The translations under genes and the position numbers were made by a program. The notes beneath the pieces were generated by a model. The model was given only the letters and a program-made list of their open reading frames with translations. It searched no databases and was not told the origin of the DNA. From the NCBI RefSeq assembly GCF_001906925.1, contig NZ_MRWQ01000002.1, forward strand, positions 1-64,000: a stretch of DNA of 64,000 nt, given 5' to 3'. Of this stretch, positions 52,881-62,090 are shown one piece after another (the first letter of the stretch is position 1; every line of letters begins with the position of its first letter). Origin of the DNA: Domibacillus mangrovi. Its GTDB lineage: Bacteria > Bacillota > Bacilli > Bacillales > Domibacillaceae.

Positions 52881-53509
52881 AGTAAACCCTCCTTTTTAAT
52901 TACTCTCTTTCTTTACCTATCTACTGAATGATAGAAAGAATTTTAAAAATAATCAGTCTATTTTATTTAGGTTTCGGGCGATTCTTTTTAAAACTCCACT
53001 CATCCTACAATAGGTCACTTCCTTTCCTTTCTTAACGCCCTTACTTTCTAATATGCAACATTTGTGCCAAAATAGATAATGAGTTGCAAAACAAAGATTT
53101 TTTATAATGATGAAGAATATTACACCTATGTTATTTATTGATTTCCCGCTAATAATCTAGCTTTTCTGGCTCTTGTAAATAAGATTTGCATTTTCTTTAT
53201 TAAAATTTTTATATACATGCACATTTATATGTATTTCATTATATTTTTGTTTAGTAAGTGTTAAAGTGTTCAGTTTTTGTATTGAACAATAATTGAACAC
53301 TTTTTAATTTGTATTGCAATTGTTCGATTTTAATTAGGCTGATAATCAATATAAAATGGCCTCTGCTGCATGGCTTTTTTCCGTTCACTTTTTGACAGAA
53401 TTCGTTCTAGTAACCGTTCTTCCATATCTAGCCGAAAAGAGAACATCAGTTCTCTACCGTTCTTTAACAGCATACAATTGATTTCTAAATAAAAGAAATC
53501 CCTCTATTA
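52881..53509. other. 629-base intergenic region upstream of the DMFase genes
   Basis: AT-rich, no gene. At 53263-53303 AAAGTGTTCA and TGAACACTTT form a perfect 10-bp inverted repeat around 21 bases that themselves contain a third TTGAACA. This could be an operator cluster or a terminator. I see no transcription regulator gene adjacent to the amidase genes. Confidence 0.4.
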
Positions 53510-55873
53510 TCACCAGAGGGATTGTTTGTCAAGACCGCGTTTTAGGAAAATACTGAAGTCGGCGCGTTTGATCGGTTCGGCTGGGCGGAAGCTACCATCT
53601 GGGAAACCAAGTGTGATGCCTACTTCAGCGAGCGCATTGATCGAGCTGTATGAAAATGTGCCGGATGGGTTGTCCGGGAAGTAACTTTTTGTTGTTTCAG
53701 GGAGTTTCAATGCCCGCTTTAAGACAGCGGCCATTTCCGCGCGGGTCAGTTCCGCCTGCGGGTCAAATTTGTGTCCGGTGCGGCCAAGCATAATGCCGGC
53801 TTCTGCAACAGCTGCAATGCTGCCGAACGATGCATATGTTTTAGGTACGTCAATGAATTCTGGATCTTTCACTCGATCAACCGGCAAGTTTAGCGCCCGT
53901 TGAATCATAATCGCAGCCTGCACGCGCGTTAATGTCGTTTGCGGCTTAAATGTGCCATCTGGAAAACCGCTAATAATCGCTTTGTCAACGAGTGACGCAA
54001 TGTCTGCTTCAGCCCGGAAGCCGACCGGTACATCGCGGAACAGCTCTTCTTTATAAGACGTGCCGTATACCGATTTCAGCGCATCGATATACACGCCCGG
54101 TTTTGTAACAGAAATAGAGGTGAGTTTCATCCAATTGCTCTGAACCGGTACAGATACGTATTTCCAGCCATTCCATGTGACTGTACCGAATGAAGCAGTG
54201 TGCGCCACGCCGTTTACATCCAAAATCGTACCAGTCACCTCTGTATGATCCGCCTGTCCGTAAACACGCATACTCATAAAACTTGGACTATTTGCTAGTG
54301 TAATAGGCTGAGCTGCGGTGACCGTACTCTCTATTTTCAAAGCGCGGCTGCCGTCATACGCTACGTTATAGACAGATGGTACGGACCACGTATTTGTTTC
54401 AAATGAATCGAGCAAAACCGCTTTGTTTTCCGGTGTTGCTTTGATAGTGACCGGCAACTTTACTTCTGCTGTGCCTTTTTTCACCGAAATGTAGCCTGTG
54501 CCCGCTTTCGTTGCGGTAAATGTCGTTCCCGATACGGTGCCGACGTCTGATGTAATCTGGACATTTTCCACTTTGATCGGATTGCCGTATTCGTCCATGA
54601 TGGATTCAATGATAACGGTCATCGATTCACCGATGATCAGTTCCGCATCCGTTGATTTTTTTGCGTGAATCGTCGTCGGTACGCCTTTTGGCGCCGTAGT
54701 CACGGCCATTAAAACGGTTGACACCCGACGTTCAAATCCGAAGTCCGATGGCTTGTTTTGGATCGTCACCGTAAAATCACCCGGTTTACGCGCAAGCATC
54801 GTCGTGGAGCCACCGCCATCCATGTTCAGTGCCCGGTCATAGCCAAGTGATTGAATGTACGTAGCAAATTCTACTAAACTCATGCCGGTGCTGTAGCCAG
54901 GCTGCCGCCCATCGACCGTAATGAATGCCACATTGTCTCCTGTTTCATCAATGGCAACCGCGGTACGCGGCGCCTTCTCTCGCGCACGTGCACTGTTTGG
55001 GTCCATGCTAAGCGCCACTTTTCCGTCTTTGACGAGCATCGGCCCGCTGCCGATCATAAATTCAGCATTCTGCCATTTTTCATCTATATTCGTGAATACC
55101 GAAACTGTATCGCCAATTTTCATGTTAAGCAGCGCTTCTGTTTTCGTGCCATGTGCGGACAACACAAAGCCGTCTGCTGGGATTTTTGCGCCAGTTATTT
55201 CCCCATACGGCCGGAAGCCAACGACTTTACCGGTTAAGCTTTCGCCAAAATGCAAAGACGGATCGGCTCCTGCTCCTGACACAATCACTTCATATCCATA
55301 TGGATTCGTGGCCGTTATGCCATCTGAGAAATTCGGTGTGTACACCATCATTGAATTCAGACTCCGCTGTCCATTATGACCGGCGATCGTATCTGTTTCG
55401 CCACTGTGCGTATATGTAAAAGTAGTCGTGTAATCATCAATCTGTCCTTTGCCATTTTTGTTCATGCCGAACGCAAGCGGAATATTGACAAATTGATCTA
55501 TTCCCGACTCGATTGTGCCGCCATTGACAAGATGGTTGTCGATCGCAACGAAGTAAAGCGGCATTGGTTGACGGCTGAAAAAAGATCCATTAATCGCCCC
55601 GATAACTTCATTCCCTTCCTGACTTGCTTCAAGCGCTTGCTTCGTTGTCTGGATTAATTGATTCAAAGGATTAGGCATGCCCGCTTTGATTTTCGTATAC
55701 GGATCGGTCGCATCAATCTCCATGACTCTGATAGATTGCTTCGTTGTCTCCTCTTCTACAACCTCCGTATAGGTTACACCATTTGAAATCGCAAACTCGT
55801 CTATCACGGCTGCTGATGCGAGTGACGGGGAAAGAAGTACTAAAACTAGCAGCCAGATTCGAAACCTTTTCAT
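53510..55873 (-). CDS. Secreted NAGPA-domain phosphodiester glycosidase with three SLH repeats
   Basis: 787 residues. Signal peptide (residues 1-21, ASAA cleavage region); a NAGPA/exopolysaccharide phosphodiester glycosidase domain (about 60-390) with GAINGSFFSRQPMP, FMIGSGPMLVKDGK, RTAVAIDETGDNVAFITVDG and the ALNMDGGGSTTML motif; an Ig-like BIG domain (about 400-480: ESIMDEYGNPIKVENVQI); a carbohydrate-binding-like beta domain (about 490-595); and three C-terminal SLH repeats (SGFPDGTFKP, GRTGHKFDP, LGFPDGSFRP) that attach it to cell-wall polymer. Likely trims sugar phosphodiesters at the cell surface. The gene is visibly richer in G+C than its neighbours. Confidence 0.88.
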   Translation of the reverse strand: MKRFRIWLLVLVLLSPSLASAAVIDEFAISNGVTYTEVVEEETTKQSIRVMEIDATDPYTKIKAGMPNPLNQLIQTTKQALEASQEGNEVIGAINGSFFSRQPMPLYFVAIDNHLVNGGTIESGIDQFVNIPLAFGMNKNGKGQIDDYTTTFTYTHSGETDTIAGHNGQRSLNSMMVYTPNFSDGITATNPYGYEVIVSGAGADPSLHFGESLTGKVVGFRPYGEITGAKIPADGFVLSAHGTKTEALLNMKIGDTVSVFTNIDEKWQNAEFMIGSGPMLVKDGKVALSMDPNSARAREKAPRTAVAIDETGDNVAFITVDGRQPGYSTGMSLVEFATYIQSLGYDRALNMDGGGSTTMLARKPGDFTVTIQNKPSDFGFERRVSTVLMAVTTAPKGVPTTIHAKKSTDAELIIGESMTVIIESIMDEYGNPIKVENVQITSDVGTVSGTTFTATKAGTGYISVKKGTAEVKLPVTIKATPENKAVLLDSFETNTWSVPSVYNVAYDGSRALKIESTVTAAQPITLANSPSFMSMRVYGQADHTEVTGTILDVNGVAHTASFGTVTWNGWKYVSVPVQSNWMKLTSISVTKPGVYIDALKSVYGTSYKEELFRDVPVGFRAEADIASLVDKAIISGFPDGTFKPQTTLTRVQAAIMIQRALNLPVDRVKDPEFIDVPKTYASFGSIAAVAEAGIMLGRTGHKFDPQAELTRAEMAAVLKRALKLPETTKSYFPDNPSGTFSYSSINALAEVGITLGFPDGSFRPAEPIKRADFSIFLKRGLDKQSLW

Positions 55874-56305
55874 GGAAAAATACCCTCCTTTTTGAAGCTA
55901 GTATAACATAGTTAAAGCAGGGAATTTGATAGATTTATATCGTTTAAAGAAGAATAAAGGAAAGCAATCGATACATTCGAGGTCGAACCCGAGTTTATCT
56001 TTCAATTTATTCACGATCGCAACCGCTATTTGAAAAAACACTTAGTGGACTTTGATTAAAAGAGTTCTCGCCAATTTATTCTACGAAAATCCATTATTTA
56101 TCACCCTGACATTAACAAAAGAAAGCAGAAAGCCACTTGGCTCTCTGCTTTCTTTTATATAGCCGCACTTACTACTCCATGCAAACGTTTAGACCATTTA
56201 ACTATTTAACCGTAAATAGTTTGTTATATGAATTAATATATTTTAAGTTTTTGATGAAATTTATTCACCTGGTTTTTAACCATACTTTAATTTTCATTAA
56301 GTTTT
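55874..56305. other. Intergenic region with one terminator
   Basis: Holds the ribosome binding site of the NAGPA gene (GGAGGG), a fragmentary T-rich stretch, and the hairpin listed at 56119-56155. No gene recognised. Confidence 0.35.
56119..56155 (-). terminator. Terminator of the nucleoside operon
   Basis: GAAAGCAGAAAGCC / GGCTCTCTGCTTTC (one mismatch), loop ACTT, T runs on both sides. It lies 150 bases past the DcuC stop. Confidence 0.8.
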
Positions 56306-57736
56306 TCACAAGAATAAAATCATTGATAATACGAACATAAATACTACCCCACCCAACATTGGAACGGATGTTCTTTTAACAATCTCTATCGGATCGACTT
56401 TTACTGTTCCTGCCACAATCAATACAACTGCTGCAACAGGAGAAACGGCTCTGAAAAGGTTACCGGCTAGCCCCATCGGAACAGAAATGGCAATTGGGCT
56501 AATACCAGCTGCTTCAGCAAGAGGTACGACTAAAGGCACCATAGCCAAAAATAGAGCAATACCGCTTCCGCTTAATAAAACGATAAGAGCTGTTAGAGCT
56601 ACTAATATCAGAGGTAAAATAAAGTCAAATCCCTGTCCTTGATTATGTTGCATCAATGCTTGAATTTCATCGATTAGTCCAATCGATTTTAAACCTGTTA
56701 CAAAAACGGATGCAGCAACCAATAGCGCTACAATTGGAATTGCTCCGCCCATTCCTTTAAAAAAGCTCTCTGTATTTTCCAAAACCTTTTTGTCACCTTT
56801 ATATCTAATTAACTCACAAAGGATCGCAAGAATTAAGGAAGCGATTGTGGCGATCTCAACACTAACATTGATCGCTGTACCTGTACTTAATTGAATTCCA
56901 TAAGAAGCTAACAATAAAATAATAGGGAAAATAGGAAGTATGGCATATACTGTTTTATACAGTTTACCTCCTGCAATTCCAAGATCATGATCTGCCACTA
57001 TGCTCTCATCATTGTTTTCAATTCCATTGAATGCCAACTTTTTATCCATTCTCTTTTGCCAAAAATAATGAACAATCGCTATAAAAATTAACGTAGGTAT
57101 CGAAACTAGCGCATGATATTGAAAGACATAATCGGTTACACTCATATTAGCGAATAGTGCATGTTTTGCTAGTTCTTCTGCTATAGCTACATTGTCGCTT
57201 CCTAATGGTGTTGGAATAATTGTTGCTGAAGTAGCAATTATAGCTGAAGCAGTCAACGTTGACATTCCAGCCTTTTTTAAAACAGGATACAATGTAGCCA
57301 GTAATATAATGGCTAAGTTAGACGCGCTAGGAATAACGAGAGATAGTAAATTCCCTAGCAAAAAGACGACTGGAACTAATACATACACTGACTTAAATTT
57401 AGATATTGGCTTTGTGATCACATTTACTGTAACATCATTTGCCCCAATTGCGGACATATAAGCCGTATATCCACCCAACAATAGGATAATAAAACCTGCG
57501 GCTCCAAACGTATCTCTAAATTGTTGGACAATTACTTGCAAAGGATCTAATAAGAAAGAGCCGGTTGATTCGAAATCTTTAATAGCAATTTCTTTCCCCA
57601 TGCCAAGACTAATGAATATAAGGACAATACCCATCAAAAACAAAGTCATTTTTATATCCATTTTTTTAATTAACATATAAATAACTACTGCAACGGCCAT
57701 AATTGCAGAAGCATACATGACGAGGTTAAGTGTCAT
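56306..57736 (-). CDS. DcuC-family anaerobic C4-dicarboxylate-type carrier
   Basis: 476 residues with about 12 membrane helices. Family features: FIILLLGGYTAYMSAIGAND, NLLSLVIPSASNLAIILLATLYP, ATSATIIPTPLGSDNVAIAEEL, and in the second half VTGLKSIGLIDEIQA, VLLSGSGIALFLAMVPLVVPLAEAAGISP and a final GLAGNLFRAVSPVAAVVLIVAG. DcuC proteins exchange C4-dicarboxylates, but here the gene is behind nucleoside hydrolase and ribokinase, so the substrate may be a nucleoside or another pathway compound (inference). Repeat copy H separates it from the hydrolase gene. Confidence 0.85.
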   Translation of the reverse strand: MTLNLVMYASAIMAVAVVIYMLIKKMDIKMTLFLMGIVLIFISLGMGKEIAIKDFESTGSFLLDPLQVIVQQFRDTFGAAGFIILLLGGYTAYMSAIGANDVTVNVITKPISKFKSVYVLVPVVFLLGNLLSLVIPSASNLAIILLATLYPVLKKAGMSTLTASAIIATSATIIPTPLGSDNVAIAEELAKHALFANMSVTDYVFQYHALVSIPTLIFIAIVHYFWQKRMDKKLAFNGIENNDESIVADHDLGIAGGKLYKTVYAILPIFPIILLLASYGIQLSTGTAINVSVEIATIASLILAILCELIRYKGDKKVLENTESFFKGMGGAIPIVALLVAASVFVTGLKSIGLIDEIQALMQHNQGQGFDFILPLILVALTALIVLLSGSGIALFLAMVPLVVPLAEAAGISPIAISVPMGLAGNLFRAVSPVAAVVLIVAGTVKVDPIEIVKRTSVPMLGGVVFMFVLSMILFL

Positions 57737-57784
57737 TAATTTTTTCTTCCCTTCTAAATTGAATGATAAAGCTTATACGCTCTT

Positions 57785-58064
57785 ATAAAGTGAAACTTCA
57801 TTCAGTGGGGGTTAGGTTCACAGGATGTGAATCATGCAGATGTTGTCACAGGACGTGACGATCTTAGTCTGCGTTCCGCCCATCCCCCATTGAATAAACA
57901 GGAACTCAGATAAAGAGCGCCCCGTCCTGCGGCAATACCTGAGTGACCGGCTTCAGCCGGCCCGAGCCAATCGGGCTTTTACGGGCAGTGGATCCCCCAC
58001 TAATCCTTCTTTTCTTTTCGAAGTCTTGAAGTAGGGGTCTTACTACCCGTTAATGCGGGATAAA
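57785..58064 (+). repeat. Dispersed structured repeat, full-length single copy (copy H)
   Basis: The cleanest complete copy, about 280 bases. ATAAAGTGAAAC; outer stem ATTCAGTGGGGG / CCCCCATTGAAT; TTCACA-GGA-TGTGAA; GTCAC-AGGAC-GTGAC inside GCAGAT...GTCTGC; ACTCAGATA / TACCTGAGT; CCGTCCTGCGG; CCGGCTTCAGCCGG; CCCGAGCCAATCGGG; distal stem GATCCCCCACT / AGTAGGGGTC; CCCGTTAATGCGGG; end GATAAA. It sits inside the nucleoside operon, antisense to it, 10 bases from the hydrolase stop and 48 from the carrier start. Confidence 0.88.
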
Positions 58065-58074
58065 ATAAGTATCA

Positions 58075-58995
58075 TTAAATGCACTTCTTCAAACTTTCTA
58101 ATAACCACTCTTTAAACATTTGCGGATTTATATCAACGCAAACTTTTGCGTTATTGGGTTTTCCTAAATAGCCTTTTAAGTCCACTACAGTACAACCTGT
58201 AGTCAAGGATCCGCTTAGTTCTACATCTACAAAAGTATCCGTTACTTCAAACATTTCCGGTTTTAACAAATAGGCAATCGCACAGCTATCATACATTTTC
58301 AATCCTGTTTTCATGCTTCCGCCTCTATATTTTTGGAATAATTGATAAAGCATTTCCCCTGTTTGATTCATGTCTTTTAGTTGGGCGCTATCTTCAGGGT
58401 AAACGAGCGCTTTCAATCCAACATCTAGTCCCACCATAACGATAGGCAAATTGCTTTGAAATACTATTTTTGCTGCTTCCGGATCAGCGAAAACATTAAA
58501 TTCTGCCATAACCCCTGCGTTCCCCCTTGTCGTGGAACCCCCCATTATAACAATCTCAGCAATATTATCTTTTACTTCCGGATAAAGTTTTAATAATAAA
58601 GCGATATTGGTTAAAGGTCCAATAGGAACAAGAGTAATCGGTTCATCACTCGACATAATGACTCGATGCATAGCATTAACAGCATTTTCTTTCAAGACGA
58701 GGTCATTCGTTGGCTCTTCAAAATCATAACCATCCATGCCACTAGATCCATGTATGTCACTAGCATCAATAGGAGCTTTAATCAATGGTCTATCCGCTCC
58801 TAAAGCAACGGGTATGTCTTTCTTAAAAAACGTAAGCAATCGCAAAGCATTATATGTCACCTTATCAAGACCAACATTTCCAGCAACTGTTGTCATTAAT
58901 CGAACCTCTAATTCCTCACTGTAAAGAGCGATTGCGATTGCCACTGCATCATCAATTCCAGGATCTGTATCAATAATAATTGGTTTTTTTATCAT
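58075..58995 (-). CDS. Ribonucleoside hydrolase (RihA/B/C-like)
   Basis: 306 residues from ATG 58995, preceded by GGGAGG; the frame upstream is not coding. Inosine-uridine-type nucleoside hydrolase: the calcium-binding IIDTDPGIDDAVAI (residues 5-18), IHGSSGMDGYDF, GPLTNIALLLKLYP, IVIMGGSTTRGNAGVMAEFNVFADPEAAKIVF, and the active-site His is not obvious in the C-part (SCAIAYLLKPEMF). It splits ribonucleosides into base and ribose, which the ribokinase next door phosphorylates. Confidence 0.92.
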   Translation of the reverse strand: MIKKPIIIDTDPGIDDAVAIAIALYSEELEVRLMTTVAGNVGLDKVTYNALRLLTFFKKDIPVALGADRPLIKAPIDASDIHGSSGMDGYDFEEPTNDLVLKENAVNAMHRVIMSSDEPITLVPIGPLTNIALLLKLYPEVKDNIAEIVIMGGSTTRGNAGVMAEFNVFADPEAAKIVFQSNLPIVMVGLDVGLKALVYPEDSAQLKDMNQTGEMLYQLFQKYRGGSMKTGLKMYDSCAIAYLLKPEMFEVTDTFVDVELSGSLTTGCTVVDLKGYLGKPNNAKVCVDINPQMFKEWLLESLKKCI

Positions 58996-59136
58996 GTTTT
59001 TTCCTCCCAAACTATATTTAGTAAGCGATGCCAAATGTAATGAAAACAACAGAAAAAGGATTACACAAAGATCATAATGGTACATTCATTCAGACAATGA
59101 TGGAATTCATTATCTGTATGATTTAATGCTTGAATT

Positions 59137-60036
59137 TCATATAGACTTACGGACCTCTTCTTTACTTATAAACGCTTCAACCTCTTCCTTCGTAGGCATC
59201 CCCGTTTGCGCTCCAAGTTTCATTGTTGATAACGCGGCCACTGCATTTCCGTAATGACAAGCAGCTTTCAATTCAAGTCCTTTACTCAGTGCAACTGCTA
59301 AACCACCGTTAAAAGAATCTCCTGCTCCTGTCGTATCAACTACAGTTATGCTGTATGCTGGAATCGTTACTTCCTCACAACTATCATAAAAAGAAACACC
59401 CTCGCTTCCTTTTGTAACGATTAACTTGTTTTTAAAGTTTTTCCCATTAATACCTTTTTGTAAAAGCTCTTTCTCATGTTCATTTGGGGTTACATAATCA
59501 ATCATCTCAAGAAGACTATTTGGAAGCTCTTGAATCGGTGCTGGATTTAAAATGACCGTCACTTCGTTTTCCTTTGCAATCTCAGCTGCCTTTTGAACCC
59601 CCTCTAATGGGATCTCCAACTGAAGAATGAGAATATCACTATTAGCAATGACATCCCGCTTTGATTCCACAAACGGTGCTGTCACATGATTATTGGCCCC
59701 TGGTACAACAATAATATTATTATCTTGATTTGAAACAATAATTGTAGCTGTTCCAGTTGAATCTGTAACCGGTTCCACATTGCTTATATCAACACCTTGT
59801 TCACTCAAGTGTTGAAGAAGATCATCACCAAAACGATCCTTACCGATACAACCAATCATTTGAACTTGTGCTCCAAGTCTTGCCGCTGCTACAGCTTGAT
59901 TTGCCCCTTTTCCTCCAGGATTCATTTGAAACTGGTGACCTCTAAGTGTTTCACCCATTTTAGGCAGCTGATCCGTAATCGTTACTAAATCCATATTAAT
60001 ACTTCCAACAACCGTTATTTTTGGGGCGTCGATCAT
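59137..60036 (-). CDS. rbsK: Ribokinase
   Basis: 299 residues, PfkB family. N-terminal GSINMDLVTITDQLPKMGET, the GGKGANQAVAAARLGA signature 1 (about 38-53), LNPAPIQELP, TKGSEGVSFY, and C-terminal signature 2 DTTGAGDSFNGGLAVAL with the catalytic Asp. It phosphorylates ribose released by the nucleoside hydrolase encoded downstream, feeding the pentose phosphate pathway. 18 bases after the LacI gene, with AAGGAGGAT. Confidence 0.94.
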   Translation of the reverse strand: MIDAPKITVVGSINMDLVTITDQLPKMGETLRGHQFQMNPGGKGANQAVAAARLGAQVQMIGCIGKDRFGDDLLQHLSEQGVDISNVEPVTDSTGTATIIVSNQDNNIIVVPGANNHVTAPFVESKRDVIANSDILILQLEIPLEGVQKAAEIAKENEVTVILNPAPIQELPNSLLEMIDYVTPNEHEKELLQKGINGKNFKNKLIVTKGSEGVSFYDSCEEVTIPAYSITVVDTTGAGDSFNGGLAVALSKGLELKAACHYGNAVAALSTMKLGAQTGMPTKEEVEAFISKEEVRKSI

Positions 60037-60054
60037 CCTTTTATCCTCCTTATA

Positions 60055-61038
60055 TTATGTTGAATGTCTCTCAACCAATCGAACTTCCAGTTCATAAAAG
60101 GTTTTCTCGACTGGTTTTTTCTCTATTAAATGAACGAGCATTGTCGTTGCTTTTTTTCCTAATTCATAGATAGGCTGCACAATAGTTGTGAGTTCCGGCA
60201 CTGTTGCTTTAGATAAAGCGATGCCATCAAATCCTATAATGGCAATATCTTCAGGTATTTTCCTTCCAAGTTGATGAGCTGATTTAATCGCACCAATAGC
60301 CATCGTATCATTCGCCGCAAATATACCATCAATTTCTGGATGTAGACGTAAGAGTTTGTTCGTCGCTTCAATTGATGATTGCATATCAAAGTATCCGTTC
60401 ACAATGTAACTTTCTCTAAACCATGGTTCCCCACTTACTACTTCCTTATATCCTTCACAACGCTCATCTGCGTTTGTAACCCCGAGTGGACCCCTTATGT
60501 GGGCAATTTTTTTACACTCTTTATCTTTTAAAAAACGGGTAGCCGTTTGCGCCCCTTTTTTATTTTCCACAACAATTGTTGGTATTCCCTGGCTGATTTC
60601 GCGATCAATGCTGACGATCGGTATATGAAGCTTATGAATCTGTTCAGCGCTCAACGTATTTGAGGAAACAATAATTCCATCGACATACTTTTGCAGCAAC
60701 ACGTCCAAGTAGTGTTGCTCCTTTTCCTTGTTTTCATCCGTGTTGCATAAAATAACACTATACCCAAGCTCCGCAGCTATGTCCTCAACAGCTCTGGCTA
60801 ACTCCGGAAAAAAAGGATTCATGATATCTGGCACTATTAACCCAATTGTCTTAGATTGTTTTTTAAACAAACTTCGCGCTACTTCATTTGGCTTATAATT
60901 CAACTCTTGGATAGATTGTTCTACTTTTTTCCGTGCACTCTCGCTTACATATCCTTTGTTATTTAATACTCTAGATACAGTGGCAACAGATACTCCTGCC
61001 TGCTTTGCTACATCCTTAATGGAAACCAATTTTTTCAC
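60055..61038 (-). CDS. LacI-family repressor (RbsR-like) of the nucleoside/ribose cluster
   Basis: 327 residues. The N-terminal LacI helix-turn-helix SIKDVAKQAGVSVATVSRVLNNKGYVSESARKKV is complete, with the hinge helix NEVARSLFKK. The effector domain has IGLIVPDIMNPFFPELARAVED and GFDGIALSKATVPELTTIVQP, closest in look to ribose/purine repressors. It is the first gene of the operon and has a palindromic operator on its own promoter, so the cluster is self-regulated. Effector is presumably ribose or a derivative. Confidence 0.9.
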   Translation of the reverse strand: MKKLVSIKDVAKQAGVSVATVSRVLNNKGYVSESARKKVEQSIQELNYKPNEVARSLFKKQSKTIGLIVPDIMNPFFPELARAVEDIAAELGYSVILCNTDENKEKEQHYLDVLLQKYVDGIIVSSNTLSAEQIHKLHIPIVSIDREISQGIPTIVVENKKGAQTATRFLKDKECKKIAHIRGPLGVTNADERCEGYKEVVSGEPWFRESYIVNGYFDMQSSIEATNKLLRLHPEIDGIFAANDTMAIGAIKSAHQLGRKIPEDIAIIGFDGIALSKATVPELTTIVQPIYELGKKATTMLVHLIEKKPVEKTFYELEVRLVERHST

Positions 61039-61051
61039 CCCATTTTCTTAG

Positions 61052-61098
61052 GTAACCGGTTACACAACCAGTTTACTTTCCTTTTAATTGTTTGTCAA
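61052..61098 (-). promoter_or_regulatory. Promoter and LacI-type operator of the nucleoside operon
   Basis: Minus strand -35 TTGACA (61093-61098), 17-base spacer, -10 TAAACT (61070-61075), then the perfect palindrome GTAACCGGTTAC (61052-61063) at the start point. The CG-centred 12-mer is a classical LacI-family site. Confidence 0.85.
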
Positions 61099-61149
61099 GT
61101 TAGTATATAACACTTCCTTTATCCCCCTGTGATAATATCCAGAATGAAC

Positions 61150-61189
61150 AAGCCGATTGTTCCTTTGCTAAAGAACAATCGGCTTTTAT
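61150..61189 (+). terminator. Hairpin, possible terminator
   Basis: AAGCCGATTGTTC / GAACAATCGGCTT, perfect 13 bp, with a short TTAT tail on the plus strand. No plus-strand gene is upstream; it may simply insulate the LacI promoter from the sigma factor operon. Confidence 0.6.
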
Positions 61190-61358
61190 AAGTAGTATGC
61201 AGGACGAATAATCCTTCAAAAGTGAAATATGAGGAAGTAAAGTGAAGCAGCACTAATATCCGTACCGCTCAACGTTCTTCAATAGTTTTAAGTATTTATC
61301 CATAATAAATTAAAGAGCTCCGTAAGAATGGGTCTATATGGACTAACCCGTTTTTGTT

Positions 61359-62090
61359 TTATAACGACGACCCCATGATCTTTTTGCCCCTTGGCTGGGA
61401 GCTGTATTGGTCGGGCTCCAAGGTAATACCGATTTGATCAAAATGAAGGTTTTGTGCAAGCTGATAGATTAACATACCTTCCCCATTCTTCCCCGGCTTA
61501 AAAATCCCGGCATTCTCCCGCTCGCCGTTTTTTAACAGCCACACTTGGTACACTTCTGAACCTTCCAACCGCGGCAAATTATTGACTTGTACAACTAACC
61601 TTTTCGTCTCACCTTGCTGCAAAATAAACGCATAGCCATTTGTATCTTTGTTCTTTTGCTCGGTACCTTGTAATGAAAGTGTTGATAAAACCTCAACGGG
61701 AACAGAGTTTATTTTTTCACCATCCCCCAGATCATTTTGCCATTGAATAGTAAAAATTATCAAACCCATAATACACAACATGATTCCGGCTACTACAGGG
61801 GTAAACTGTTTTTGAAGAAAGATGCGTCTTTCTTTTAACTTTGCCCCGATTATCTTCCTAACACTTTTTTTATCGTTCTCGAAAACAAAATTCATCACTT
61901 CTGCCTTTAAGGATGCAGGAACTTCTTTCTCTTCAAAGTCCAATTGCAATGAATTCCATATTTCCGTCATTTGCTCATACTCCCTTGAGCATTCCCTGCA
62001 ATGCTGCATGTGCTCGGTGAATTTTCTTTTTTCTTTTGCATCTAACTCATCCGCTATAAATGAAAGCAGGTTTTCACAGTCTCTGCTCAT
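61359..62090 (-). CDS. Anti-sigma factor with zinc-binding ZAS motif
   Basis: 243 residues. The N-terminal zinc-associated anti-sigma motif is H27-x3-C31-x2-C34 (EHMQHCRECSREY), followed by a membrane helix (about 97-117: FTPVVAGIMLCIMGLIIFTI) and an external RskA-like domain (KRLVVQVNNLPRLEGSEVYQ, WLLKNGERENAGIF). It holds the sigma factor of the preceding gene until a signal is sensed. The start is one base past the sigma stop (62091), so the two are coupled. Confidence 0.9.
   Translation of the reverse strand: MSRDCENLLSFIADELDAKEKRKFTEHMQHCRECSREYEQMTEIWNSLQLDFEEKEVPASLKAEVMNFVFENDKKSVRKIIGAKLKERRIFLQKQFTPVVAGIMLCIMGLIIFTIQWQNDLGDGEKINSVPVEVLSTLSLQGTEQKNKDTNGYAFILQQGETKRLVVQVNNLPRLEGSEVYQVWLLKNGERENAGIFKPGKNGEGMLIYQLAQNLHFDQIGITLEPDQYSSQPRGKKIMGSSL

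Noticed and set aside
58996-59085. N-terminal extension of the nucleoside hydrolase
   Set aside because: The first 30 residues are hydrophobic leader-like but not conserved, and GGGAGG stands right before ATG 58995.
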